Positions 36,234 through 44,249 of a stretch of 45,123 nt of DNA are shown here, one piece after another. A program made the position numbers and the translations under genes. The notes under the pieces are model-generated. The model was not told the DNA's origin and did no database searches. It saw nothing but the letters and a program-made list of their open reading frames with translations. The stretch's first letter is position 1. Each line of letters begins with the position of its first letter. The DNA is from Roseiarcus sp035500275. Lineage in GTDB: Bacteria; Pseudomonadota; Alphaproteobacteria; Rhizobiales; Beijerinckiaceae. The stretch is from NCBI GenBank assembly GCA_035500275.1, contig DATJXI010000110.1, positions 1-45,123 on the forward strand, written 5' to 3'.

Positions 36234-36513
36234 CCAGCGATTCGACCGGTCCTCACGCCGCCGCCGCCGACATGGCCCTCCGAGAAGAGCGAGGTTGCTC
36301 CGAGCGCGACTGTGATGAGCGCAACGGCATAGGCTGAAGCGATATTGATGTGGGCTGTCCCTTCGGAAAATTCACATTAGAAGCGCAACCACGCGGAGTT
36401 GTGTCAGGTTGTAGACACTATTTTTACCGAGAGGGCTTGCCAAGACATGTTAACAACAGCACACTCGACGAAAGGGGACCTAGAACCTCCCGCCGTTCAA
36501 GGGGGCGGCAAGG

Positions 36514-37626
36514 ATGGATCGCAGGCTGTCGCTCGACGGATTGCGCGCGCTCGCAATTCTGGTCGTGGTTCTTTACCACGCCGCCAGTCGTTTCTTCCCG
36601 GGCGGATGGTCCGGGGTCGACATTTTCTTCGTGCTGAGCGGCTTCCTGATTACGACCGTCTTGCGCCGCGAAATCGAACAAACGGGACGGATCTCCTTCT
36701 CGAAATTCTATGTCCGGAGAGCATTGCGCCTTGCGCCCGCGCTGATGTTTCTGCTGGCGTTCGAGGTCGTCCGGTCTCAGTTCGCGTCCGACGGGTCGGA
36801 AGCGCTGAGCGCCGTGGCGGTCGCCGCGACGTACGTCATGAACTGGAGCCGGGCTTTTCACCTCTTCCCGCAGGGCGTCCTGGGCCACACCTGGTCCCTG
36901 TCGGCTGAGGAGCAGTTTTACCTGATATGGCCAATTACACTGGTTTTGATAGCCGAAAGAGGCGCAATCAAGTGGGTCGCCGCGACGCTCGCGATTGTCA
37001 TGACTTGGCGAGTAGTGCTGCTCTTTGCCGGAAGCGGCGCGGACCGGATCTACAACGGGTTCGACACCCACTGCGACGGCTTTCTCGTCGGCTGCCTTCT
37101 CGGCCTGGTTGGCGTCGAGGCGTGCCGCAATGCGATGGCCGGCTTGGGCGGTTTAGGACGCCATCTGCTCAGCCCGGCCCTTCCTCTCGCTTCGCTGGCG
37201 TTGGTCGTCCTTCTGCTGCCATGGGGCGAGGCGACATGCGCGTTCGGCATCGCCTTCGCGAACGCCTGCTCGGGTTGGCTAATCATCGCCGTCTACGGGA
37301 ACAACTGGCTGGAGCGGCTGCTGTCGTCCACGCCCCTCGCTTACACCGGGAAAATCTCATACGGCTGGTATCTTTGGCACTATCCGGCGCTGAGCCTCGC
37401 GCATCGCATCCACTTCGGCGGCTGGCGCCAACATGTCTTCGCCATCGCCGTCATTGGCGGCTCCTATGCGATCGCGGCGCTCTCTTACGCCTATTTCGAA
37501 AAGCCGTTCCTGATGTGGAAACGCCGGTTCGAGACGAAGCCGGTCTCCGGGGCGGGCCGACATGTCCCAGTCCTATTGACGACCCGTTTCGGCGCTGAAC
37601 GCCAGTTGGCGGACGCAAGGCCTTAA
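36514..37626 (+). CDS. OafA-type (acyltransferase family 3) membrane O-acyltransferase
   Basis: This 370-residue integral membrane acyltransferase has about 10 TM helices. Signatures are LDGLRALAILVVVLYHA with the catalytic His (about residue 26), GGWSGVDIFFVLSGFLIT, FYVRRALRLAPAL with the conserved RRxxR-like motif, HTWSLSAEEQFYLIWP and ISYGWYLWHYPAL. These proteins O-acylate (usually acetylate) sugars of LPS, exopolysaccharide or glycolipids in the periplasm. It lies at the end of the glycan region. Its stop overlaps the convergent DUF971 gene by four bases (TTAA). The acyl donor is unknown; longer-chain transfer from the PKS is possible but untested. Confidence 0.93.
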   Translation: MDRRLSLDGLRALAILVVVLYHAASRFFPGGWSGVDIFFVLSGFLITTVLRREIEQTGRISFSKFYVRRALRLAPALMFLLAFEVVRSQFASDGSEALSAVAVAATYVMNWSRAFHLFPQGVLGHTWSLSAEEQFYLIWPITLVLIAERGAIKWVAATLAIVMTWRVVLLFAGSGADRIYNGFDTHCDGFLVGCLLGLVGVEACRNAMAGLGGLGRHLLSPALPLASLALVVLLLPWGEATCAFGIAFANACSGWLIIAVYGNNWLERLLSSTPLAYTGKISYGWYLWHYPALSLAHRIHFGGWRQHVFAIAVIGGSYAIAALSYAYFEKPFLMWKRRFETKPVSGAGRHVPVLLTTRFGAERQLADARP

Positions 37627-37910
37627 TTGGCGAGCTTGCGCAAATAGTCCCAGGAGTAGATACCCGTATCGTGTCCGTCGTCGAAGGCGATCTTTATCGC
37701 GTAATTGCCGATCGGATCGACGCCGACGATGGCGACGTTCTCCTTACCGGTGACGAGTTTCTTCTGCCCGGGCCCATGGCCCTGGACTTCCGCGCTCGGG
37801 CTCTCAACCCGCAGCCGCTCGGCCGTCAGCCGGATCACTTCGCCGTCGTCGTAAACGACCTCCAAAGTTCGGCCTCTGTCGGTGACGGTGATGTCGGTCG
37901 GCCAGTACAT
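37623..37910 (-). CDS. DUF971 (GBBH-like N-terminal domain) protein
   Basis: Starting at ATG 37910, this is a 95-residue protein, MYWPTDITVTDRGRTLEVVY onward, with the DUF971 signature of a beta-rich domain ending YAIKIAFDDGHDTGIYSWDYL. The open frame extends upstream but is Arg-rich antisense of the neighbour. DUF971 domains are regularly adjacent or fused to Mrp/ApbC Fe-S carriers, as here, where the Mrp gene ends 17 bases upstream in the same operon. A role in Fe-S cluster handling is plausible; the precise step is unknown. Confidence 0.92.
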   Translation of the reverse strand: MYWPTDITVTDRGRTLEVVYDDGEVIRLTAERLRVESPSAEVQGHGPGQKKLVTGKENVAIVGVDPIGNYAIKIAFDDGHDTGIYSWDYLRKLAN

Positions 37911-37927
37911 GCGAAAGACTCGCTTCC

Positions 37928-39049
37928 TCAGACGATGCGGATGCGCGGCGCGGGCTTCGCGCCGGGCGAGCCGGCTTCCAGCGTCTCGGCGACCCGTCGC
38001 GCAATCTCGACGAAGGCCGCGGCGTGGGCGCTCTCGGGCAGGCTCGCCGCCACCGGCCGGCCCTCGTCCGAATTCTCGCGGATGGCGACGTCGAGCGGCA
38101 CTTCGCCGAGGAAGGGGACGCCTTGCGCCTCGGCCTCGTTGCGCGCCCCGGCGTGCGCGAAGATGTCGGTTCGCCCACCGCAATGCGGGCAGAGGAAATA
38201 GCTCATGTTCTCGACGACGCCGATGAGCGGCACTTGCACCCTATTGAACATGGCGATGCCGCGCCGCGCGTCGATGAGCGCGAGGTCCTGCGGAGTCGAC
38301 ACGATCACCGCGCCGGACAGCGGCACGTTCTGCGCCATCGAGAGCTGGGTGTCGCCGGTGCCGGGCGGCATGTCGACGATAAGCGCGTCGAGCTCGCCCC
38401 AGACCACCTCGCGCAGAAGCTGATTGAGCGCCGAGATCACCATCGGCCCGCGCCAGATGACCGGCGCCCCCTCCTCGATCAGGAAACCGATCGACATGAC
38501 CCTGACGCCGAAGCTCTCGAGCGGAATGAGCTTCTGCCCGTCCGGGGCAAGCTCGGGCCGGGCGGTCAGCCCGAACAGCTTCGGCATCGAGGGGCCGTAG
38601 AGGTCGGCGTCCAGGACGCCGACCTTGAAACCAAGCCGGCCAAGCGCGACCGCGACATTGCAGGCGACAGTGGATTTGCCGACCCCGCCTTTGCCGGAGG
38701 CCACCGCGATGATGCGCTTGACGCCGGGGATGGACGCCGCGGACCGGCCGCCGCCCTGTCTTTGCGGGGGGCCATGGGCGGGGGTCGCGCCGGCCACGGC
38801 GCGGGCGGACTCGGCGGTCAGCGTGACGACCGCGCCCGCGACACCCGGCAGCGCCTTGATCGCGGCTTCCGCCCGCTCGCGCATTGGCTCCATCGTCCGG
38901 GCCTGCGCCGGGTCGATGAGGATGGCGAGGAAGACTTTGCCGTCGCGGATGGTGAGACCGGAGATCGCGCCCGAGTCGGGCAGCGGCGTCCGCCCGTCCG
39001 GGCCCGGCACCCTGGTCAACGCCGCCATCACCTCCTCGCGTGAGGCCAT
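37928..39049 (-). CDS. Mrp/ApbC-type P-loop Fe-S cluster carrier ATPase
   Basis: From ATG 39049 this encodes 373 residues. The N-terminal DUF59/FeS_assembly_P domain (about 1-85: MASREEVMAALTRVPGPDGR, SGLTIRDGKVFLAILID) precedes the P-loop domain with deviant Walker A GKGGVGKST (about 119-127), DADLYGPSMPKLFG, IVDMPPGTGDTQLS and the CPHC cluster-binding motif (about 290). It binds and transfers [4Fe-4S] clusters in the cytoplasm. An upstream extension to 39169 has no family homology. It forms an operon with DUF971. Confidence 0.95.
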   Translation of the reverse strand: MASREEVMAALTRVPGPDGRTPLPDSGAISGLTIRDGKVFLAILIDPAQARTMEPMRERAEAAIKALPGVAGAVVTLTAESARAVAGATPAHGPPQRQGGGRSAASIPGVKRIIAVASGKGGVGKSTVACNVAVALGRLGFKVGVLDADLYGPSMPKLFGLTARPELAPDGQKLIPLESFGVRVMSIGFLIEEGAPVIWRGPMVISALNQLLREVVWGELDALIVDMPPGTGDTQLSMAQNVPLSGAVIVSTPQDLALIDARRGIAMFNRVQVPLIGVVENMSYFLCPHCGGRTDIFAHAGARNEAEAQGVPFLGEVPLDVAIRENSDEGRPVAASLPESAHAAAFVEIARRVAETLEAGSPGAKPAPRIRIV

Positions 39050-39390
39050 CCTTGCAAATCCTTCTCGCTCGCCCGGGACCTCACTCGTTATTCGCTCTCC
39101 CGACCCGGGGCAAACCTGGCGAGGCGGTTCAGCTCCGGCTCCAACAGGAAATCTTGCGCGCTTGACCATGTCGCGACGGACAGCGGCCTTCGCAAGAGGC
39201 GCATGGGAGGCTTCGACCCCCGAGCGACGCCGTCGTCACTGGTTTCCTAGGCGCCGATGGCGGGAATTCCTGTTGACGGACAGTTCGGAACAGGAACGCA
39301 AATATGGAAACCGACACGAGAGTACGCAATTCCGATCGCGCTATGGGATTTGCATGAAGGATTCAGTCTTGAAATCAGCTTTCGCTCTCG
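39050..39390. other. Non-coding stretch between mrp and the tRNA fragment
   Basis: I see no credible gene here. It should contain the mrp promoter on the minus strand. A perfect 8-bp inverted repeat TTCCTGTT / AACAGGAA lies at 39267-39274 and 39289-39296, with no U-tract. It may be part of the trailer of the original tRNA-Lys transcript unit. Confidence 0.4.
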
Positions 39391-39440
39391 TGGTGGGCGC
39401 ACAAGGGCTCGAACCTTGGACCCGCTGATTAAGAGACAGC
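39391..39440 (-). tRNA. 3' half of a tRNA-Lys(CTT) gene: attachment site of the integrated element
   Basis: Read on the minus strand, this stretch contains the anticodon loop CTCTTAA (anticodon CTT), the 3' anticodon stem TCAGC, a variable loop, the T-arm with GGTTCGAGCC and the acceptor strand ending GCGCCCACCA, all typical of tRNA-Lys(CTT). The 5' half (acceptor, D-arm) is absent, and identity decays at the 5' side of the anticodon stem (GCTGT, where pairing with TCAGC fails at one position). Tyrosine integrases commonly use the anticodon-loop-to-3'-end block as att core. A tyrosine integrase gene lies 157 bp away, so this is the empty-side attachment repeat. Confidence 0.8.
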
Positions 39441-39540
39441 GATAGCCCATTGATGAACCCGGACACGTCAGGACATTTGACGCTACAAATCCCCTTATCT
39501 TCCCTTGCATAAGTCGGCACGTCCGCCTATGTCTTAGACA

Positions 39541-39597
39541 GAGGGTAACGCCCTCAAACAGGGCAATTTCGTTACCCTCGAAGCGCTGGGGTAACGC
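39541..39597. repeat. Three GGGTAACG repeats upstream of the integrase gene
   Basis: GAGGGTAACG (39541-39550) and CGTTACCCTC (39570-39579) are perfect 10-bp inverted arms. A third copy, GGGTAACGC (39589-39597), abuts the integrase start codon. An adjacent palindrome TGTCTTAGACA lies at 39530-39540. The loop contains CCCT/AGGG, which can pair too. These are probably integrase arm-type or regulator binding sites controlling the integrase. Confidence 0.55.
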
Positions 39598-40850
39598 ATG
39601 GCGAGGGACTTAACGCAATTCGCGCTCGACGCGCTTAAGCCTTCAGAGAGGCGCCGGGAGGTTCCAGACGGACACGCCCGAGGACTCTTTTACGTCCTAC
39701 AGCCGAGCGGCGCGGCGAGCTGGGCGTTTCGCTATCGCTTCGGAGGCAAACCCAAAAAGCTCACGCTTGGCTCCTCTGACCTTGGACTTAAGGCGGCGCG
39801 CGAGCTGGCGGCCGAAGCAAGGCTTGCGCTGGCGCGCGGGAACGATCCCGCTGCGGTCAAGCGCGAGGCCAAGGTCGCGGCGCGCGCCGCCGCGGCCGAA
39901 CCGGAGCGCGACCTTGTGGAGACCGTCGTATCGACGTTCATCGAGCGCTACGCGAAGAAACAGACCCGCGAGAAGACTTGGAGGGAAACCGAGCGCCTCT
40001 TGACGCGCGAAGTCGTCGGCGCATGGCGCGGGCGACGCTTGTCGGCGATCAAGCGTTCTGACGTCCACGATCTCCTCGACAAGATCACCGATAGACCCGC
40101 ACCGATTGTCGCGAACCGGACATTTGCCGCATTGCGCCGCATGTGTTCGTGGGCGGAGGAACGCGGCCTCATTGACGCTTCCCCCTGTGGGAAAGTCCGA
40201 GCGCCCGCCCCTGAACAGACTCGCGATCGCATCCTGTCCGATGACGAAATCCGGGTCGCATGGGCGGCCTTCGATCAAGTTGGCTGGCCTTTTGGCCACC
40301 TGGCAAAATTGCTCTTACTAAGCGGGCAGCGCCTCAGTGAAGTCGCCGGTATGCACTGGACTGAAGTAGACCTCGGGGCGAAGACATGGACGATCCCGAA
40401 AACGCGCGCGAAGAACCAACAGAGCATGTTGTGCCGCTCTCCGAGTCCGCTCTGAGGATTTTGGAGGCGCTGCCCCAGATTGAAGGCGGGCGAACTTCCG
40501 TTGGCCTCGTTTTTACGACCAATGGCAAGACAGCTGTCAGCGGTTTCAGCAAGGCGAAAAGGGCCTTCGACAAGGCGATTGATGCCGCCAAACTCGACCA
40601 TTGGACGCTCCACGATCCTAGACGCTCTTGCGCGTCTGGCATGGCGAGCCTCGGCATCGCGCCGCATATTGTCGAGAGCGTTCTCAATCATCGATCCGGA
40701 ACGATCAAGGGCGTTGCGCGCGTTTACAACCGATACAACTACCTTTCCGAAAAAACCTCGGCTTTGCAGGCCTGGGGGCGGCATCTCGACACACTCATAA
40801 GCGGCGCGGAGGCGGGCAACGTCGTCGAGCTTGCCAAGGCGAGAGGGTGA
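39598..40850 (+). pseudogene. int: Tyrosine integrase (P4/DUF4102 type), frameshifted
   Basis: The first frame (from ATG 39598) carries the N-terminal arm-binding DUF4102 domain (QFALDALKPSERRREVPDGH, GLFYVLQPSGAASWAFRYR), the core-binding domain and the first catalytic Arg in LLLSGQRLSEVAGMHW. The continuation VVPLSESALRIL, the box II motif LHDPRRSCASGM (His-x-x-Arg), VLNHRSG and the Tyr in VARVYNRYNY is in another frame, ending at TGA 40850. A missing C at 40425/40426 (AGC CAT read as AGCAT) explains the break. The full length would be about 417 residues, normal for this family. The catalytic half is unreachable unless the frame is restored, so the element would be unable to excise by itself, if the lesion is real. 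Confidence 0.88.
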
Positions 40851-40854
40851 CGCC

Positions 40855-41433
40855 ATGGGGGAAGCAGCAAAGGCGAAGCGGCAAGCGCCTCAGCGGGAGA
40901 TCGACCGCAATTTAGAGGTTGGCGCTCGAAAACTCGTCGGCCAGTTGGTAGATGCGGCGAGGCAATATCTTCAGTCAAAACTAGCAAAGCAGACCTCAGA
41001 GGAGGGCTTGAACGAGCTTGAGTACGCCTTGCGCCAACTTCGCCCGCTTTTCGACGCTCTCGCGAAGTCGATGCAAGATCAGGAGTCTTTGAAACATAAA
41101 TTTGGATTTCTCTTTCGTTTTGTGGAAGCTATACTCAATATATCGGTATATACTGGGTCGGATACTTTGATTAAGGTTCTTAAAAGCGGGAGCAAAAAGG
41201 GGGGAGACAAGGCCGCGCAAATCAATTCGGCCAACGCAGAGGCGCGCTGGCGAAGGTCGACGAGGGCTATTGCCAAAAAAATTTGGCAGGAGGGCGCGGT
41301 ATCGCAAGACAGGCTCGCAGAGAAAATTCTTCTTACGGGCATGCCCAGCTTGCCCGAGCACAGGCAGGTCAAGCGATTGATTTCTGAGATGCAACAAAAT
41401 GGTGAACTTCCTCGCAAAAAACTTAGGACATGA
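40855..41433 (+). CDS. Hypothetical element-encoded protein
   Basis: This 192-residue protein from ATG 40855 (GAGAGGG upstream, four bases after the integrase stop) has no family I recognise. The N-terminal two thirds are helical and charged, with a short hydrophobic patch (FGFLFRFVEAILNISVY, about 84-100). The C-terminal part (about 135-190: RAIAKKIWQEGAVSQDRLAEK, RQVKRLISEMQQNGELPRKK) looks like a winged-helix-type or DNA-contacting module. Codon use is visibly more AT-rich than the flanking chromosome, consistent with transfer. It is probably co-transcribed with int. Confidence 0.7.
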   Translation: MGEAAKAKRQAPQREIDRNLEVGARKLVGQLVDAARQYLQSKLAKQTSEEGLNELEYALRQLRPLFDALAKSMQDQESLKHKFGFLFRFVEAILNISVYTGSDTLIKVLKSGSKKGGDKAAQINSANAEARWRRSTRAIAKKIWQEGAVSQDRLAEKILLTGMPSLPEHRQVKRLISEMQQNGELPRKKLRT

Positions 41434-41509
41434 AGGGCCTATAGGGGTCTAAACGCCGGCAATTTCGGGTGTAAATCGTCGGCCGGTTTTAACTGGCAAA
41501 GGCACCCCA

Positions 41510-41719
41510 ATGTCCGACATTGCTACCGATACCTTGATCCCCGCGCCCCGTTTAGCTCAGCAACTTGGTGTGACGCGCAGGACCCTCGCGCGCTGGATCG
41601 AGAATCCGGCGCTCGGTTTCCCGGAAGCGGCAAACATCAACGGGCGCAAATACTTTTCCTGCGCCGCGATCGAGGCTTGGAAGATAAACCGACTTCGCGG
41701 CAGTGCGACAAAGGCGTGA
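41510..41719 (+). CDS. AlpA/excisionase-like helix-turn-helix protein
   Basis: This small 69-residue DNA-binding protein has LIPAPRLAQQLGVTRRTLARWI, which forms a MerR/excisionase-type helix-turn-helix (about 9-31). FPEAANINGRKYFSCAAIEAWKIN is the usual wing and C-terminal helix of AlpA/Xis-like regulators. In integrated elements such proteins direct excision or activate the integrase promoter. The stop TGA shares bases with the ATG of the next possible gene (TGATG at 41717-41721). Confidence 0.85.
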   Translation: MSDIATDTLIPAPRLAQQLGVTRRTLARWIENPALGFPEAANINGRKYFSCAAIEAWKINRLRGSATKA

Positions 41720-42072
41720 TGGCAGAGAAATGCCCGACCGTTTGCGCCGGTCGGGCTGATGCAGATGATCTAACAACGACGCAAAATTGTAGACCTCTGT
41801 CTTCCGAATCGCAACCTGAAATCGTCCTTACAGGCGTGGTGCCCGTCGCGCGCTTCGGCTCATGGGTGATCCCGAGCGTCGACGCCTCGGCCCTGCGCGC
41901 GTCCTGCCTCTGCGTCTTCGCTCGCGTGAGGATGGCGACTTTCGCTGGCCTCCAATCCGGCGAGTCCCGATCCTGCGGCTGCCGCCCATTGTCGGAGGAC
42001 GAGATCAATCGGCTGAGCCGGGGGCGCTCGGAGCGTGGGCGGAGGCCTCCGGATTGGAGGTCGCAGCGATGA
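41719..42072 (+). CDS. Possible coupled ORF of unknown function (117 residues)
   Basis: I do not recognise this protein. Support is positional: its ATG overlaps the HTH gene stop (TGATG) and its TGA overlaps the primase start (ATGA at 42069-42072), the arrangement of a translationally coupled operon. The sequence is Cys/Arg-rich in the second half (CLCVFARVRM, ESRSCGCRPL) with no TM or known motif. Another open frame covers part of the same DNA. It could be a chance frame, or a diverged small element protein. Confidence 0.35.
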   Translation: MAEKCPTVCAGRADADDLTTTQNCRPLSSESQPEIVLTGVVPVARFGSWVIPSVDASALRASCLCVFARVRMATFAGLQSGESRSCGCRPLSEDEINRLSRGRSERGRRPPDWRSQR

Positions 42073-43095
42073 GCGGCGGCCTTCCCACAGAAGCGATCGA
42101 GCGCGCTCGCGCGACAAACATCCTCGAAGTCGCGCGACGGGGCACGAGCCTGAAACAGGACTCGCAGCGCTGGTGGAGCGGCCCCTGTCCGAATTGCGGC
42201 GGGACTGACCGCTTCATCGTCAATACGATAAAGCGACGGTTCTCCTGCCGGGGATGCGAGGCGCGCGGCGACGTCATCGCCCTGGTGCGGCACATCGAGG
42301 GATGCTCCTTCCCCGAGGCAGTCGAGCGGCTCACGGGCGGGCGCTGGCGGCCATCGAGGGGCAGAGAGCCATTCATCTGCGGGAACGGCTCCGACGCCGC
42401 TCCCGAGGCTCCTGACGACGCCAATCGCAACCTCGGCCCCGCGAGGCGGATCGCTTCTTCGATCATCCCGCCGATCGGCACGCCCGGCGCCGCCTATCTG
42501 CGCGACGTCAGGAAGATCGACGTCGCCGCGATCGAGGACATCCTGTGGCGGACGGACGCCATCGGCTGGCATCCGTCGGTCTATTTCAATGCGCAGGAAT
42601 ATCCCCGGCGTGGAGATCCTCCCCATCCGCTCCATGGGCAGCGGCTCGGCTGCATCATCGGGATCATGTCCGACGCCACGACCGCCGAGCCGACCGGCGC
42701 CATCTCCCGGACGTACCTCGCGCCCGACGGAACGAAAGTTGGAAAGGCGAAAACGCTCGGCGCGCCGCGGGGAATCATCCGCTTGTCGCCCGACGACACG
42801 GTTGAGGGCGGCCTGTTTATCGCCGAGGGCCTGGAGACTGCGTTGAGCGGCATGGCGATCGGCTTGCGACCGATGTGGGCTTGCGGCGACTGCGGCCTCA
42901 TGGCGAGTTTCCCCTATCTTGTCCGGCGTCGAATCGCTGACCGTCATCGCCGACAATGACTCGGACGGGAAAGGCGAAAAAGCGGCGCGGGAAGTCGCGG
43001 CGCGATGGCGCGCGGCCGATCGGGAAGTGAGGCTTTTTCTGGCGAAAACGGAAGGCGAAGACCTCAACGATGCGTTGAAAGGCGTCCTACTATGA
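42069..43095 (+). pseudogene. Zinc-finger/TOPRIM DNA primase of the element, frameshifted
   Basis: From ATG 42069 the protein has a CHC2-like zinc finger with two Cys pairs (CPNCGGTDRF and FSCRGCEARGD, about 36-65). The TOPRIM domain starts with GGLFIAEGLETALSGMA (Glu of the EG-x-ET motif). At about residue 281 the frame breaks. The rest, LSGVESLTVIADNDSDGKGE with the D-x-D-x-x-G metal motif and KTEGEDLNDAL, lies in another frame ending at TGA 43093-43095. An extra C in the run CCCC (42911-42914) accounts for it. Its end overlaps the next ATG (ATGA at 43092). Phage/plasmid primases of this type start element replication. Confidence 0.85.
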
Positions 43096-44249
43096 GAGGC
43101 GAAAGCCCGGAGGAAATCCTCGCAAGGGCGGGCGTCTCTCAGATGACGCTGGATGATCCGCCGCAGCGCGCGCGCCCCAACGGCGACGAGCCGCCGCGAT
43201 GGAACGGAGCCCCGCCAAAGGTCAGGCCGAACTTCCGCATCTTGGCCTTGTTCTGCGCCGAGTTTCGCCCGATCTCCTACGCTGTCGCGGGCATCATGCG
43301 CGAGGCGAGCCTATACACGCTCATCGGGCGCACCGGCGAGGGCAAGACAGCGTTTCTCGTCATCCTTGCGCTGGCCATCGCCCTCGGCCTCGGCGAGAAA
43401 CTTATCGGACGAAAGGTAAAGAAGGGCCGCGTCGCCTTCTGCACCGCGGAGAACCCCGACGATCTCAGAATGCGCTTCATGGTCGCCTGTTGCGTCCTCA
43501 ACCTGGACGTGAGGGCGATCGGCAGCGACATCGTGATCTCCGACAATCGCGTCGCGCCTGAGGACATCATCGAGTGGGCCAAGGATGCGGGCGAAGAGTT
43601 CACGCTTGTCCTCGTTGACACTTGGCAGGCTTATTTCGATGGGCGCGAGCCGAACAACAATGCCGAGGCCGTTAGCTTCACCCGGCGCTTTCGGCCGCTG
43701 GCCGCGCTCAACGGACAGCCCGCCGTCATCATCGCCGCGCACCCGCCAAAGCAAGCGCAGAACGACGCCTTGTTGCCGTATGGCGGCGGCGGCACGCTCA
43801 ACGAAGTGGATGGCAACTTCACCTTTCGCCGCGACGAAAACGGCCTCTACTGCCTTCACTGGCTCGGCAAAATCCGGGGGCTCTCCTTCGACCCGCTGCA
43901 CTTCCGCATTGACAAGCTCGACTCGCCCGACGTCCTCACCGTCGAGGGCGACCGGGTGAAAACGCCCGTCATGTTCCCAGTTGGAGACGCGGCCGTCGAA
44001 GAGCGCGGCGAGGCGTTCGCGAAGCTCGACCTTGCCTTGCTCAAGGCGATAGCCGCCGATCCGAACGGCTCGGAGCGCAAATGGTCTTGTGCGGCCGGCT
44101 GCAGCCGGCGCGCCGCTCAAGCCGCTCTCGGCACGCTGAAACGTGACCGGCTTGTGATCATGAAAGCGCGACGCTGGCGGTTGACGAAAGACGGTGAACG
44201 CATTGCGAACGAAGGTGCGGGCCAAGGGCGGGCCGACGATGAGGTCTGA
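43092..44249 (+). CDS. RepA/RecA-like AAA family ATPase (replicative helicase type)
   Basis: This 385-residue P-loop ATPase has Walker A GRTGEGKT (about 79-86), Walker B TLVLVDTW (about 172-179) and a sensor-like AAHPPKQAQNDALLPYGGGGTLNEVDG (short segments VIIAAHPP, GGGGTLNEVDG). It matches AAA_25/RepA-type hexameric helicases that pair with a zinc-finger primase in phage and integrative elements. The C-terminal 90 residues look like a winged helix (CAAGCSRRAAQAALGTLKRD). ATG 43092 overlaps the primase stop; an upstream in-frame start at 43005 is within the primase gene. It is the last intact gene of the element. Confidence 0.9.
   Translation: MRGESPEEILARAGVSQMTLDDPPQRARPNGDEPPRWNGAPPKVRPNFRILALFCAEFRPISYAVAGIMREASLYTLIGRTGEGKTAFLVILALAIALGLGEKLIGRKVKKGRVAFCTAENPDDLRMRFMVACCVLNLDVRAIGSDIVISDNRVAPEDIIEWAKDAGEEFTLVLVDTWQAYFDGREPNNNAEAVSFTRRFRPLAALNGQPAVIIAAHPPKQAQNDALLPYGGGGTLNEVDGNFTFRRDENGLYCLHWLGKIRGLSFDPLHFRIDKLDSPDVLTVEGDRVKTPVMFPVGDAAVEERGEAFAKLDLALLKAIAADPNGSERKWSCAAGCSRRAAQAALGTLKRDRLVIMKARRWRLTKDGERIANEGAGQGRADDEV

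Noticed and set aside
39391..39440. A functional tRNA gene at this site
   Set aside because: Only the 3' half is present. No acceptor 5' strand or D-arm exists on the adjacent sequence, so it is an attachment-site fragment.
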